DNA of 32,780 nt from Treponema sp. (GTDB lineage: Bacteria; Spirochaetota; Spirochaetia; Treponematales; Breznakiellaceae). Below are positions 32,210 to 32,780 of this stretch, piece after piece. Location: contig JAITFY010000169.1 in the NCBI GenBank assembly GCA_031281025.1, positions 1 to 32,780 of the forward strand, written 5' to 3'. The notes beneath the pieces are model-generated. The model was not told the origin of the DNA. It saw only the letters and a program-made list of their open reading frames with translations, and searched no databases. The position numbers and the translations under genes are program-made. The number at the start of each line of letters is the position of its first letter. Positions within the stretch are counted from its first letter, which is position 1.

Positions 32210-32734
32210 CTACTGTTGCAGCCACCTAAAGTCTATCTTGTTCATACCGGCTGTTTGTGTTGTAACAGTGGCAGCGCCCATATTCGTGCCAGACCCAAAG
32301 TACATCTCTGTAAAATCTACTTCTCCGACATTATCGGCATTGCCGGAAACAATAAGACCCACATAAGCATTGCCAAGAACGACAGTTGCATTTCCAGTAT
32401 TATCAGATTCAGACCATGTAGTTCCATTATCAGAAACCGCAGCTTGAAAAACATTACCAACCCTTCTTAATCTTAGATATTTTGGAAATCCGCCAGCTGG
32501 AGGATTCGGTATAGAGTTGGTCATATTAGCTTCTACTCCTAATGCTGTGCGTTGCTGTCTTACCCAAGAACCATCTCCACGATATACAGTGCCTGAATAA
32601 AGCAAAGTATTACCTGTTGCAACACCAGTCAATGGGCTTGACTGCGGAGTACCCGCAGATTGAGAAATTGCCATTATACCTGTCCTTGCATTATTACTAC
32701 TACCCAGAACTGCCCGCGTTATCCTTACTATCAT
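32210..32734 (-). CDS. C-terminal concanavalin-like/DUF1349-type domain, 5' part missing or broken
   Basis: The 174-residue reading starts at an ATG with AAGGTGA upstream but has no signal peptide. It begins inside what looks like a beta-sandwich domain: GDFTMIVRI and ARTGIMA are normally interior strands, followed by YLRLRRVGNVFQAAVSDNGTTW and VYVGLIVSG-like blocks (here AYVGLIVSG). Such domains are found at the ends of secreted polysaccharide lyases and hydrolases. A TAA (32749-32747) stands four codons before the ATG, just ahead of GDFT, which suggests a nonsense change, a frameshift or a sequencing error rather than a true start. It is probably the tail of another pectin-related secreted protein extending past the right edge. 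Confidence 0.5.
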   Translation of the reverse strand: MIVRITRAVLGSSNNARTGIMAISQSAGTPQSSPLTGVATGNTLLYSGTVYRGDGSWVRQQRTALGVEANMTNSIPNPPAGGFPKYLRLRRVGNVFQAAVSDNGTTWSESDNTGNATVVLGNAYVGLIVSGNADNVGEVDFTEMYFGSGTNMGAATVTTQTAGMNKIDFRWLQQ

Positions 32735-32780
32735 TGTAAAATCACCTTATGCAAGGAGATATACAAAACTAAACTGCTGT

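Noticed and set aside
1-32780. CRISPR arrays, tRNA or rRNA genes, insertion sequences
   Set aside because: I saw no regularly spaced repeats with unique spacers, no cloverleaf or rRNA-like sequence and no transposase motifs; this is by eye, not by a search tool.

Overview
The window looks like part of a spirochaete chromosome, most probably a treponeme from a gut or plant-fibre habitat. The evidence is the overlapping order murG, cvpA, a DNA polymerase III delta'-like gene, a histidine kinase and an NtrC-type regulator, which from memory resembles the Treponema pallidum TP0519-TP0523 region. Short spirochaete-style lipoprotein signals and large regulators that fuse a LacI-type sensor to other domains fit the same group. 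The genus is an inference. Only the first two genes are on the + strand. Everything from 1244 to the right edge is on the - strand, densely packed, with no gene-free stretch over 300 bases and no clear intrinsic terminator.

Region 1 (1-12770) is housekeeping. It holds the end of an MgtE Mg2+ transporter and a TatD-type nuclease (+). Read leftward from 12733 it then has a coiled-coil protein, a topoisomerase IV ParE-type subunit, an XRE-cupin regulator, an acyl-CoA synthetase, a zinc-ribbon protein with its own strong promoter, murG preceded by a tiny candidate leader ORF, cvpA, delta', and a sigma-54-type two-component pair. Two enzymes here (TatD and the acyl-CoA synthetase) carry small in-frame repeat insertions.

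Region 2 (12782-20546) reads as one catabolic operon: two CUT1 ABC permeases, a solute-binding lipoprotein, a GH105 unsaturated galacturonyl/rhamnogalacturonyl hydrolase, tagaturonate epimerase UxaE, KduI and KduD. No transporter ATPase is present. A direct repeat TTGACAT-N10-TTGACAT lies just upstream of the first gene.

Region 3 (20575-32734) contains a 1087-residue AraC-type regulator with a LacI-like sensor and degenerate kinase and receiver modules. It also has a cytoplasmic-looking GH28 polygalacturonase cotranscribed with an outer-membrane barrel protein. A second, paralogous barrel protein stands upstream of a PL9 pectate-lyase lipoprotein and a Big-domain lipoprotein. The right edge holds a C-terminal piece of a probable glycan-binding or lyase protein.

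Together regions 2 and 3 form a pectin-utilisation locus. PL9 cuts pectate outside the cell, the barrel proteins are candidates for oligouronide passage across the outer membrane, and the ABC system imports. GH28 and GH105 finish the oligomers inside. Unsaturated uronate goes through KduI and KduD, while saturated galacturonate goes through UxaE. UxaC, UxuA/B, KDG kinase and KDPG aldolase must lie elsewhere. The pairing of a barrel-protein gene with a pectinase gene, seen twice, and the pseudo-hybrid AraC regulator are the least ordinary parts.
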